Assembly: GCF_902150065.1 (NCBI RefSeq)
Contig: NC_043995.1
Span: forward strand, 26,172,001 to 26,236,000
From: Myripristis murdjan
Lineage: Eukaryota; Chordata; Actinopteri; Holocentriformes; Holocentridae
DNA: 64,000 nt
Direction of reading: 5' to 3'
The translations under genes were made by a program, and so were the position numbers. The stretch's first letter is position 1, and the number at the start of each line of letters is the position of its first letter. Of the stretch, positions 35,701-47,929 are shown in pieces. The notes beneath the pieces were generated by a model. The model saw only the letters and a program-made list of their open reading frames with translations, ran no database searches and was not told the DNA's origin.

Positions 35701-38700
35701 CACGTAAGTGTACACAACTCATTCTGTTTAAGAATTCCTAAAAATGTCACAATAAAGAAAAACTTTATTGCTTTAGATATTTATTGCCATTTATACCTGT
35801 GAAATCGAAAACCAGTGTGTTAACCACAGAACCTACTACTGTCTGTACTTCTGCAAGTTTGTCATACTTCCTGGAAATCAGGCATGTCCATTTTGTCAAA
35901 AATACATTGAAAACAGACACATAGTGCTGCTGTGACAAAAAATATATCATGTATAACAGCAAGTTTATTATATTTTTTTCCTATCATGACAGTAGTAGCT
36001 TCAGACTGTGGCAAAAATACTGCTAGTGTTCAGACAAGTAAAACAGATAAGATTAAGAACAGGTAACTACATCATTTTGGTTAAAGTTAGTGAAAGTCTT
36101 ATCTGGAATGCCACCCAGGATGCTGTAATGCTGATAGGAAAACAAACAAAAAAAAAACAATTACCACACTGTTACCCTTAGGAATCAGTTTTGTATTTTC
36201 ATGTATTTATTTGTTTTTGTTCTTTCTGTGAAATCCAATGTAACCAAACTGTGTTTGCATGTTCATCCTCAGATGAACCTGGGTGCCACGGTGACTATGG
36301 CGGCTAATGGCAGTGAGGGACAAGCCCCGCCCACCCAGCCAGCCAGCCAGTCGGAGCAGGCAGGTCAGGGACAGACCTCCCCCCCACAGACTCCCCCATC
36401 CAATCAGCAGGCTGGACAGGGACAGGCTGGCCCCCGGGTCATCAGGATCAGCCACCAGGCAGTTCCGGTGGTCATGATGCAGATGAACACGGACGGTGTG
36501 TTGTCCCCTACCCGCCACTGATTGAATTGTCCACCACACCAAAGCTGTTGGTCAGATTGCCATGTGGCAGCACATTAGAGTTAAATGGTTGCTCTTACTA
36601 CACCACTGCATCCTTTATGCATTATCTCCACTGCATTTGCTGAGTTTGCAGTGATCTAAAGAATGAAATGGGCTCGAGCTTGGGATTTGTCTGATTTGTA
36701 GGCTCAAATCATACAGGATTTTTTTGTCATGTTTGTTGAATGATGGCTGTTATTGCATGCGGGGTTCTGTGGAGAATATTACACTGATAAATGCTGCAGG
36801 AATATTTAGGTGAGTTCAAACTGTTTTGTTGTGTATTTGTTTTATGTGCAGGCGCTGGCCCTAACCCTCAAACAGCTGGCCAGCAGGTTCCTGGGCAGCC
36901 AGGTATGGCGTTGCGTGTTGGCATACTACTGATTTAGTTGTTTCGTTTCTCTCCACCACTACACCAGAGATGATGTGCCATAGCACGTCAATCTTTTTAA
37001 TAGCAGACAGTTCTTTTGCAAAATGCCTCAACTACATAAAATATATGGGTATTTATGACAAACTTAAGTAATCTTTTTAACCCCTGAAAACTTTTCTCCC
37101 GACCGACAGCAGCAGTAGATTAATTAAATCTTTATTATTGCTGTCTCCTCTTCCCTCAGGCACCCTCCCTCCCGACTTTATGCGGAATCTCATGCAACAG
37201 ATCAGCCAGTATGCTGCTGCCGTGGCTACAAGCGCCACCACCGCTGCTGCCACTGGCCAACCAGTCCCACCCCAGCCCACTGCTCCTGGCTACACCTCCA
37301 CAGCCACCTCCTCAACTGCTACCACAGGTCCAAATACACCCACCACCACCCCTACTGCCCCTCCACCTCCTGATACAGGCCCCCGGCCTCAGGCCAGGAT
37401 GTCGTTCCGCCGCCCAGCCCGCATGCCCCCTCCAGTCTTTGGCACCCGTGGAGCCACCATCAATGTGAGTGCAGCCATGCCGGGTCAGCAGCCAGGACAG
37501 GTGAGAATAATGTCTTTGGAGATTGGAGGAATTCTTGTTTTTTTGCTTATTGATTAAGTGTGCATAGGCTGCTAATGTTTATGATCAACAAAAAAAATCT
37601 TTGCTTCACAGCCTTTCAACCCTGCTGCTCTCAACCAGATGATTAGTGGATTGGTTGGACAACTTCTGATGCCAGGACAGATGGGTAAGCTGGTCCATTT
37701 GTTAGACTTGGTTTGGGCTCCAGTAGCAATAATTCACTGTAATTGTAATATCTTTCTAAAGAATAAAGAATGAAGTCACATCTTGTGAGAGAACAGAGAT
37801 TTGAATGATAGTAATATTAATTAAAAAAAAAGAATCGAAGAAGGATGGAATTGTTAACCTCTGTTATTCACACCCATTTTTTTATTTTATTTTCACAGCT
37901 GGTCAAACAGCCACCTCCTCCTCCTCCTCTTCCTCCTCCACATCCTCCTCCTTTTCCTTCTCCACCTCGGGCCCTGCTCCTCCTCCGGCCGCAGACTCCA
38001 ACACTGCACCCAGCCAACCTGAGGCAACCCCAGGCCAGCCCCAAGCCCAGGGGATACCTCCAGACCTCAGCCAGCTGCTGGGCTCTCTCATGGGGGGTGC
38101 TGGTGTGGGGCCAGTAGGGGCCCCATCCATCACCGTCACCACATCAGGTGTCCCAGCTTTTATCCAGGGAGTGACAGACTTCATGCAGCAGGTAACTTGC
38201 TGAATATAAGTGTTACCATGTGAATGGGTATACTTGTTTGAGTTTGCATAAGACTTTTATTTTTTGTATATGGTTTCTTATGAAAGTAGAACCTGTATGC
38301 AGACCATATGTGATGATTGTTCCACTGGAATGATGTCATCTCAAAGTCTTAGTTTGCAAATTGTATTTGGTCAGTTTGATTTTTGGCACATCCGTCAAAC
38401 ACATAGCCATTCGGTTCCCACACCAACTTAGCTTAATAATCAAAAAGCTATTCCCCCCTTTTCTGTGGGAATTGTAAATTGTGTATGTATTAAAATAAAT
38501 GCCACTGGCATTTTGAGGGAAAATGTGGAATAGTGTGTACATGTCCTTGCTCATTCTACTTGTTTCATTTCTAGGCATCCCAGCCGGTCTTCCAGCCGCC
38601 CCCTCCTCCCACTGGTACTGCTCCTCCTCCCCCTGCAGGGACAACCCCCACACCCAACGCCCCCAATGCAGCTGAGGCCCTCAACCCAGAGCTGTTCACA

Positions 38701-41700
38701 GGCATTGTTCGCGGCGTCCTAACCACCATGATGGGTTCACTGGGCCAGACCCAGAATGACACGGAGAGCATCGCCCAGTTTATGCAGAGGCTCTCTCAGA
38801 CCACCAACATCTTCATCAGCCCTGAGGATCCTACTGGTACATAACAAACACGTTAACCTCAGCACAGCAGCCAAGGGTCATGATTGTCTTTATTGATGGT
38901 CAACTAGCAGATCAGAGAACTGTTCTTCTGTATTTTGTTGCACTTGCCTCTTTCATTTTTTCTGTTGGTTGTTTTGTTTTCATTTTCATGTTTTTCTCTT
39001 TGTGTGGTTGTCTGTATCAACTTTGTTTCAACCACTGCACAGTTAGTTTCTAAAAGCTACCAGTTCTGTTCCTCATTCTTTCTCATATCACACTCACCGC
39101 CACCCTGTTTGTAAATATTGTAATAACACTGGGTTTTTTTTTAATTAACCGTTGGTCTCAGTCAAACACACACACACACACACACACACAGTTTCAGTTT
39201 CAGTTGTTGACCCTTCTGTGTCTTATCTTTCCCAGGGTTTTTTGGAGAGTTGCTGACGTTGGTGTGCCAGACATTCACGATGTCAGACCTGGTGGCACTC
39301 CTCCATGGTCAGCATCATCCCCTGGGCCGCATCCAGCCCCAGCTGGCCCAGTTCTTCACCCAGAACTACCTCAATGGCAGAGAGCCCACTGACGAGAACA
39401 TCGCTGTCAGTACCTCTCACCATCTGCAATATAGATGGGCTCTTCTTGTAGATCCTGATTTCCTCAAAGGAAAAGTCCACCATTAGACTATTTTTAAAAA
39501 TGGATATCAGTGATGTACCTTGCATTTTGCTTATTCCCATGGATAACTGGCCACACAATCGCTGTGACATCATGTGACATTGACATTTTCGGCACAGCCA
39601 TACTGGAATTGGATAGCAGAAACATTTTTAAATATCAAATCACAAACTGTCAGCAGTAAAAAACAGGTTTTGGTGTCAGCCTCTCAAGATCAAAGAACGA
39701 GACTTTCCTGGCTCAGTATTTTGTACTGACTTTCAACAATCAGAAATACCTATTTGTCCAGCTGCTGTAGCTTCAGTAGATGACTGCAGTGTAAACCCAA
39801 ACCATGTTGTTTTTTAGTTAGGGGTGTGACTGTCAGTCTTCCAAGCTGATGAAAGTCATTTTGGGAAAGATCACAAATCAATAACTGGAGCGAAAGGCAC
39901 ACCAAGCAGGTTAGGGGAAGGTGGTTACTCCAAAACAGTAAATCACAATACATAAACACAAAATAAATCCTGGAATGCATGTGTTAGACATGACACATTG
40001 ATTATATCTAACAGCAGAAGCATATTCAAGGGTGGATTTTTCCTTTTACTATCAGGCCTCACTAACTGCTGATGTTCTTCTTCCCTCTCCATGTATCTGT
40101 TTTTCTGTTTTCTCTTCCTGCCATGCTGTCTGTTTTCTGTGCCCAGGCTGCTGCTGAGGGTCTTGTCAACGAACTGGAGGAGTACATCACTGAGAGCTTT
40201 GTAAGTGCTCGGGGTTCATCTATCCTCCTTTCATAGTGCAGACAATGTGATTAAATGCCACCACATCATGTTCAGGACAAGAGGATTCACTGACACAAGA
40301 AGATCACTCTTACTTTGCCAAAGCTTTAAAGTATCTTAGCTTAGATTTAACAAAAGTAAACAGATGCGTACCACCCTCCCTCAGTATGTGGCAGCCAGAT
40401 ATTTTACAGCCAGATAGATTAGATACCATTGTCTGGTAACTGGCCTATTATTACACACTGTGGTAGGATGGCGTGCTCTAGACAATGGATGGCTGATACA
40501 CTTAAGGCGTTGCTACAATAAAATTAAAAGACTTGATCTCACTGGCTACTTTTAAATGTAAAATGAAAGATTTGGAGGCAGATTCACTTGGGTGTTGAGC
40601 ACATGGTATGCTTCTATATAGTTAGTAAGAATACACCAATTTTTAAAAAAATTTAATTTTTTTTTTTTTTTTGGGGCTGCTTCTAATTTTCGATTAAGCC
40701 TGACCTGTCAAAACCGATCCCACACAGTTCCAGTTTTCTTTAATTTAATATATATAACAGTCTGCAAAAGGATTTTTATACCTAGAAAGCGAGTATGCTC
40801 ATCAGGGTGATGGCAAGGCTTCAGACTAACCTTTTTCACCACTGTCCCTGTTCTATCCCGAAAAACAATTTTATCTATCCTTAAGTCAGTGCAAACCACT
40901 CAAAATTTCAAACTTTGTATATGGGTAATATGCAGTTCCCCGGTGTTGATGGTCAGAACAACTTGTTTGACTCGCTTGACAGGGGAGAATGGTTGGTATC
41001 AGAACATCAGAATCATATTTTTCACAGGTCTTGACCGTCAGTTAACTTAGGGGGACAACCAGTGATTTTTAACAGTCACAGCAAGAGAAGAGATGTTCAC
41101 TTAAAGTCAGTGCCTGGTAGTGGAAAAACCTGGTTGTAGCCGCTATTGATGCACAGTTGATCCATTTTCTCATTTTCTGGTGCCTGAGATCAGCTAATAC
41201 AACTGGCTTTATAGTCAGACAGACCTGCTAATCTGGTGTAAAATCAGCTGATTCTGATCTCAGGCCAATCAATGGGTGCAGCCCAAGTTGTTGGCCACAT
41301 GTTTCTAATGCTTTTCCCTTTTATTTCTTATTTATTGGCGTCTTATTGTCTCTCTGTTGTCCTTGCAAAAGAGGTTTTTCATGTTGATGGGATTTTTTCC
41401 TGGTGAAATGAAAGTTAACAAAATAGATAGTGTAATTCATCTCCTTTAAAAAAAATGTAACTCATAATCACTGCACTTCACTCTTCATCTCACACAGAGA
41501 GAGTCCTCAGTCACTGTGTTGGAGGGGGTCGACATCACACAGACCAACATGTCCTTCTTCAGACAACAGCTGACACGTATTGCCACACACATTTTGTGTT
41601 GCACTGGTAAGCAAAACACAGCGTGAATCAGTTGTATCATGTAGGGTCGGAAAAGTGTAACCATTTGATAATGTTTTTGTTAGTATTTTCCCCCAAGATT

Positions 41701-44088
41701 TGACATCATGATTTAGGTTTTACAACTGTTCGACTTGTTTTCAGGTGCTGATAGCAACATTAAAGTTTCTTTTTATTAATTCTTAGACTACAAAGAATGG
41801 TTTCTGAACAGTGAATGCTGCAGCTGTACATACATGTTTTGTAAAGTGAATTGGCTAAATCTAAATTATTAATTTCCCGTTCTCTATAGTGTGATACATT
41901 ACTGAAAGTAAGGGAATGAATGAACGAAGACTGAGAGATTTATTTATTAGTAATTTTATATCAACATTTGTCCCACGCAGATGACTCATTTGGGCCTCGG
42001 TTGCTGCAGATGTGCAACCAGGCATTGTTTGAGTGTCTGGCCCTCAACCTACATTGCCTAAGAGGAGACCAGGGCGCCCTCACCGCAGTCATCAACCACC
42101 GCATAGTCAGTGCCCACAGTGACTCACTAATTCACTCACCCAGTTTCTATTTGCTTAAGTATTCCTCTCTCTCTGATACTTTCTTTCTTCCCTCTGTCCA
42201 CCCCCTTTTCATTCAACTGCTCTCTGTCTAGTCACTTTTTCACACTCTCATTTTAAAATCATGTATAAGTTCATGTCAGGTTGCTTAAGTCACAAGTTAG
42301 TGTAGAAGCAAATCTGTGGTCTGGTACATTCTCAGTCACTGGGTCAGAAGTGGTGAATTGGTAAGGCGAATGTCTGCCCTATACTTGAACTCACTTAGTT
42401 TTAGTGAGGGGAAAATTGCTACCAGTCAAATGCTGGTAAATTTGGCAGTTGGCCTACTTTACCAGCCACTTGTCCAGGTCACCAACCATCACTGGTGGGC
42501 AAGTCTACTAAAAATAATCTAGATGGGGAATTCCCATAATAATAATAAAAAAAACATTTTATTGTTCTGGCTATTACACTGGCTCTTCTGATTCCTGTGA
42601 ATGAAAGTGAAGACTGTTGATTGTACTATCTTAGTTTTTATTTTTTGGTCTATCTTTTTTGGGCACAAGATGTTAGGAGTAAGTATGATGTACCTTTTAA
42701 TGTCCTCCAAGATGAATTTAGTCTGACCAATTATCCCTGGATGTTGCTTTTGTTTTAGTGCCCCCATTTCACCCTATGCTGAAGCAAAACACTTGTATTG
42801 GCTTCTACAATACTTTGACCAGTAATTAGCAACGTGTCATTGCAAAAATAAAATAGTAGTTGACTTGTACTGAATCAAAGCACTAGAATACTTAAATAGT
42901 TCATGCTTTTCTCGCATTAGCTCACACTGCGATCAAAATAAATTGTACATGGCAAAATTCAAAGTAATGTCCAAATTGAAGACCAATTTTCTGATGTGTG
43001 TTGTGAGAGGGAAAAGACAGACAGATTTTGACAGTGGGAAATGCGATGGCTTGTTTGTGCTTATTGTAGCTTCCTCTGGATTAAACAGCTTACTGACTTA
43101 GAAATTAGGTCTGTACCTCTGACACTGAACTTGATTACATTTATTGAGCCACAAAGGATTATGTAAAAGTCACAGGTAATTCAATAAAATTTACCTTTAA
43201 TAGACATGACATTATTTTACATTGCTAGGAAAGGAAATAAGAGCTCAGGGCAGCAGTAGAGGGATATTTTTAGACAATTATGAGAGGAATGTGGGTACTG
43301 AGACAACAAAAATATATAGGGAAATATAATGATGTACCTATCTATATTGCAAAAAGCTACATTTTTTTTTCTTACCCTGGCTTCTTGTGTGGCTTCAGAG
43401 GAGGATGTCCAGTGACATGAGCCCCAGCCTGGTCAACTGGATGACCAGCATGATGACGATGAGGCTGCAGGTCATTTTGGAGCACATCCCCGTCACACAG
43501 GAGCAGATCCAGGCCTACATAGTCCACACACAGGTGATGGACTGGACACACATCACCGCATACTGCACTGACATTGCATTGAAGGGCTTTAGCTCTGGGT
43601 GTCTTGCTCAAGGTCAGTTTAGTAAATTACTTCAGTATGGATGGACAAACATTGACTCTTGCAGGGACTGAACCTGTGACTAGAGCGTGACACAGGAGCG
43701 AAATTGTTTTCCCATCTGGCCCAATCCCGATTCATTTGTTCCACCCTGGTCCCATGACTTTTGCCATTGCCAATATCGTCCCCTCCTATTCCTGTTGTAG
43801 CCCAGTTATTTCCTGTTTGCAGTCACAGAACTTTCTCCCCAAACAATCTTAAGGTCAGGAAAAGAGAGAAAAATTGTGTCCATAAAAAGTGATAGTAGCA
43901 CAAAAATTCAGAAACTCAAGTGGATTACAAAAGTTAAGCAGTCTTTACTCTGAGGACTATATTGTTAAAAATACACCATAATAAAAATACACCCACTCAT
44001 AATGGAAAAAATGCCTTCTTCAGGGAGCAACTTTTGTAATCCACTTGAGTTCCTGGATAATTTTTTTTTCTTTTTTTTTTTTTATTTA

Positions 44089-44132
<44 letters not shown>

Positions 44133-46697
44133 TAGTAGTAGTATTATTATTGAGACAGTATCACTTTTTATGTGGACCTAACTTTCCTTCTCTCCTTTCC
44201 TCAACTGTATTCCCCTCTCCAGAGCACACCAGTTGATTGGTGGACTCCAGAAACATTCCTGCTGTCCTTTTATTTTCAACCTTAAAGTCTAGTAACCCTT
44301 TTAATTTTGAAAATGAAAGACTAAAGATGCAGCTGCACCAGTAAGTGAGCGAGACGACACTGACTAAACGTGTGGGGATTGGGAGGGGGTGTGTAAATGA
44401 AAGCCTTTTACATATAAATCAAGACAATTATCAAATGACAACTTTACACATTTTAAAAGTTCTTTCAGATAATCATAACCAAACAGACATTAATTCCTCT
44501 CAACTCCGTCCACTCTCACTGCTTTTTTCCCCCCCTGTCCCACTCCTAGCATCAAAATGGGATACCCCTCATGTCCCATGGGATGACTGATCTAATGTCA
44601 GCCTCTGCCTGTGACCATTTGTTATGGGTTGTGGCATCTGTAGCCTCCAGGCCACCAATATGCACAAAGTCACACTCAGTGTTTTCAAATCCTTTGTTTT
44701 TGTCAAATTATGCTTTCCAGTATTCAAGTCTCAGTTTTATTTCCTGAATTTGATGTTTTTACATTTTATTTCCGTTCTGCAGAACAAAACACACACGCAC
44801 AGGTTACACAAAGAGAAACCAGTCTCTCTTAAAAGTGTCTGATGGCTGTTACATATCCTGTTACATCAGACAACTCGTCTGAAATGGCTAATAAATATTG
44901 GATGACATTCTTTCACAGAGAGAGCAGTCTTCTGCAAGTGGCTCACAAGGGCCTGAACGGGCACAAAGTGTAACTGTAAGTACGGTTTATCTTTGATATC
45001 CTTCCAGATGAACTTAGTCTGATATATTACCTCTTGATGCTGCTGTTTTCGGTGACCTCCTTTTGCTCTCCTCCACTTCCAAGATTGAGGACACCCACTC
45101 ACCAGCTGCAGCTACCACAGCCGAGGAGGCCATGTCGGCATCACAAGAGACGAGGGCGTCATCACAGGAAACACGGGTGTTGCCGGGAGAAGTGGGAGCC
45201 TCTGGAGGAGCTGCACCATTAGGTGGCGCCATGGCAGCAGCAGGAGCTGAAGGAGGGAGTGAGGAGGCTAGTAGAGAATCAGAGGCCTGGGTGGCTGCTG
45301 TACCTCCTGTAAGAGTTCACACAACCTGTTTATTGTCTTTTTTTTTTTTCAACCCGCGTTTTTAATTTATTTATCTGCTATAAACACTTTATAGCACCAT
45401 GCTGCTTCACATGCAGATATTTCCATGCTCTTGTTAAGGTTGCCCCTACAGAGTTTAAGTAATGATGCCTGACATTTTTGTACTTTTTTATCTGTTTTTC
45501 TATTGTCTATTGCAAATTGATACAACAACCTACACCCAGTTTATGAATGTGTGTAAATATTTCTGCTCTTAGCAGTGTTAAGAAGCTGTTTTCCATGGTT
45601 GAATCAGAATTTGTTTTCCTTAAAAATGAGCATCCCCTTGTTGTGGATTGTTTTCTGCTGCTTGGCTTTGAAAACATATCACAAAATTACAGAAAATGAA
45701 AGTTTCCATTGATTCTACAAGGAAACACTCTATACATGACTGTTCTTAGCATTTTTAAGCACATGACAACACGGGGAAAAGTTCTCTGTCACACAGGAAG
45801 TGATGTGTTTTACATCGCCAGAAACAGCAACAGTGGTTTGTTAACAATAAATAGAAGCAGAACTTGGTGGCTGGCATAAACAGTCATAGCCTCTGTAAAT
45901 TAACAAATAAGGAAAAGAGCGCCCTCTACAGTAAATCAGCTTCTTCAACAGAAAATCCAATTACAAAGATGTCACAGTACAAAACCATTATCTTAATGAC
46001 CACTTAGGACCAAATATGAAAAAAGTGCATGTTGCATGTTACCACTTGAAACAGAGGGGACTTTGAACTTCTGCTTGGAGATCATTACGAGCCTGACAGT
46101 AATTCCTCCTGACTGCACTGTGTAATGTTGCTGAAGTTAAGTGTTTAGCCTTACCCTTGGTCACCCATGATCCATTTATTCCCTGTCCATGTGTATGCTG
46201 TAGGAATGGGTGCCCATCATCAGATGTGACCTGGTCACCCAGAGGAAGATGAAGGCTCAGCCTCCATTGTCTGATGCCTATTTACATGGGATGCCCGCCA
46301 AACGCAGGAAGGTAATTTGACTGGTGTAATCTTCCTTACTCATTGCCTGTCATCTGTCCTCATTTTGGGTGCTTTAGTGAGTGTGTGTGTTTGTTTACAG
46401 ACAGGGCAGGGGGGTGGAACCCTCCTCTCCCTCTCTGATGCAGTGAGTCAGGCTGCCCGGACAGCAGGAGTGAAGCCCATCACCACTGCTGATCGGTTGC
46501 AGGAGGAGCTAGAGAACCACGATCTCCAGGAGGCCTATGCAGAACAGGTAGATCTTAAATGTGCTTCAGCCTACTCATAAACAAAATGCTACGTGAGGGA
46601 GCGAATTTGAAAAAAATAAATAGTAGGCAGTAGTTTCAGTGAAGATACCCATACTTACAGAGAGTATCAGCAAATGAAGTGAACGCCGCTGCTTTGT

Positions 46698-46731
<34 letters not shown>

Positions 46732-47629
46732 GTCTGGAAACTGCAGTGAACTTCTGCATTGTTCCTGCTGGGGAAAGCAGAAACAGATGTAAGGTGCTCA
46801 CTCATTTTGTCTGGAAAAATATGAGAAGAGAGCACAAAAAGAGTAAACCGTCTGATATACTGGATATACACTTTCAGTATGAGCTGGTCAGTGGCTCAAA
46901 TTGGTAGAGGCGCCTATAGCCAGTAAGAGTTGAGCACAAGATGATTTACATAGAGTGGTAAGACCAGTCCTCCATTTTCATGAATGTTTTAGTTCTGTTT
47001 CTTGGGAAAGACCAAGAAAAACTGGATAGATAGGATGAGCAGCAATAAACGATTTGGCTGAACAGGTGAAGAAAAAGTCCCAACTACATAAAGTCAAACT
47101 TCATCAACAGTTTAAGTACAATTGCCCAAAAGTTCCTGTTTTTGTGAAATAAGGGGATTTTGTGCCATTAGAACTCGGCTAACATCAAAAGTTTGTGCAT
47201 TGTGACATGAAAGAAGTCATTCTTCAAATGTCAGTAGTAAAGTACTTCATGTAATGCTGAGGTTTTTCAGTCTGTTCAGTCAAATGATTTCTGCAATCTG
47301 CCATTCATCATGGGAAGGATTTTTTTTATGGTGATCCATTGATCATTGCAGGAAAAATTCATCTTTTCACTGGCCTTAGTTCCCTCGGGGTTCAAAGCAA
47401 GGGTCAGCCACGCTGGACCTGGTAGAGATTCAGTGTCTTGATCAAGGACACTGAAACAGGACAGACATTTTGTCTTCTGCTGACATAGCGATTGTCCCAT
47501 TATAACAACCCTGTTTTTTTTTTCCCCTTCCAGGTGAAAGCAGACATCAAGAAACGAGTGAGGGAAGACCCAGATTTCAGCCCTCAGCAGTTCCCCAACG
47601 CACACAGAGCCTTTTCATCAGATTCATAA
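32729..47629 (+). CDS. bag6: BAG6 (BAT3/Scythe), large proline-rich chaperone
   Basis: BAG6 holds hydrophobic proteins for tail-anchored insertion or degradation, with UBL4A and GET4, and acts in cytosol and nucleus. Coding exons: 32729-32809, 32903-33020, 33622-33839, 33972-34043, 34132-34254, 34359-34555, 35014-35143, 35503-35703, 36273-36495, 36852-36902, 37160-37500, 37612-37684, 37899-38191, 38575-38836, 39236-39405, 40147-40200, 41498-41606, 41981-42105, 43399-43533, 44919-44975, 45084-45308, 46204-46311, 46401-46547, 47534-47629. They sum to 3,609 bases (1,202 residues; human about 1,130) with all phases consistent. Residues about 7-80 form the ubiquitin-like domain ([32 protein letters not shown]). 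About 270-370 is the conserved DUF3538 helical region. The middle is rich in proline, serine and threonine. PAKRRK near 1,118-1,123 is the nuclear localisation signal. The C-terminus ([18 protein letters not shown]) closes the BAG-like domain. Introns 15 and 18, counted within the coding region, use GTCAGT donors. Confidence 0.97.
39171..39190. repeat. (CA)n microsatellite in a BAG6 intron
   Basis: About ten CA units, some 45 bases upstream of the acceptor at 39,235. Confidence 0.9.
43876..44175. repeat. Large inverted repeat (foldback/MITE-like) in a BAG6 intron
   Basis: A 23-base arm at 43913-43935 (AACTCAAGTGGATTAC...) is exactly complementary to 44029-44051. Outside it, CATAAAAAGTGATA at 43881-43894 pairs with TATCACTTTTTATG at 44159-44172. 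The right side is stretched by poly(T) and a TTA microsatellite. The symmetry suggests a palindromic DNA transposon relic later expanded by slippage. Confidence 0.7.
44090..44131. repeat. (TTA)n microsatellite
   Basis: About 14 ATT/TTA units inside the right arm of the foldback element. Confidence 0.95.
46701..46726. repeat. Poly(T) tract in the last BAG6 intron
   Basis: About 26 T residues. On the minus strand this is a poly(A) tail-like run, but no element body was recognised. Confidence 0.85.
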
Positions 47630-47900
47630 CCTGAACAAGTACAGCTCATAACTAATCTGCAAGCACTCTAGCTCTTTTCACCCTCAACTTATTATTATTA
47701 TTTTTTTTTAAATCTTGTTTGAGTACCACTCGATGCAGCTTCATCCCCAGAGCTACCTTTACACCTTTTGAACACTTAGCACCTCTCTCGACTAATTGCC
47801 TCTGGCTTCTATGTGACTACTTTCCTAGTGCCTATTTATTGCTTTGTGTTTTTTTTTTTTCTTTCTTTTTTGTCCACCTTTTGCTGAGAGAATGTTCCTT

Positions 47901-47906
47901 AATAAA
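47901..47906 (+). terminator. bag6: BAG6 polyadenylation signal
   Basis: AATAAA 272 bases after the stop codon, followed by a GT/T-rich stretch (GGTGTTTTGTTGG). A second AATAAA near 48,146 could serve as a distal site. Confidence 0.75.
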
Positions 47907-47929
47907 GGTGTTTTGTTGGATTTAAGTTG

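Noticed and set aside
33593-38771. Many open frames antisense to, or out of frame with, BAG6 exons (proline-, glycine- or glutamate-rich)
   Set aside because: They are shadows of the proline/serine/threonine-rich BAG6 coding sequence and stop at its exon borders.
47390-47460. 'GTGTCTTGATCAAGGACACTG' type motif in the last BAG6 intron (a similar one lies at about 43,590-43,680)
   Set aside because: Common dispersed fish repeat fragment; too short and diverged to delimit or name.
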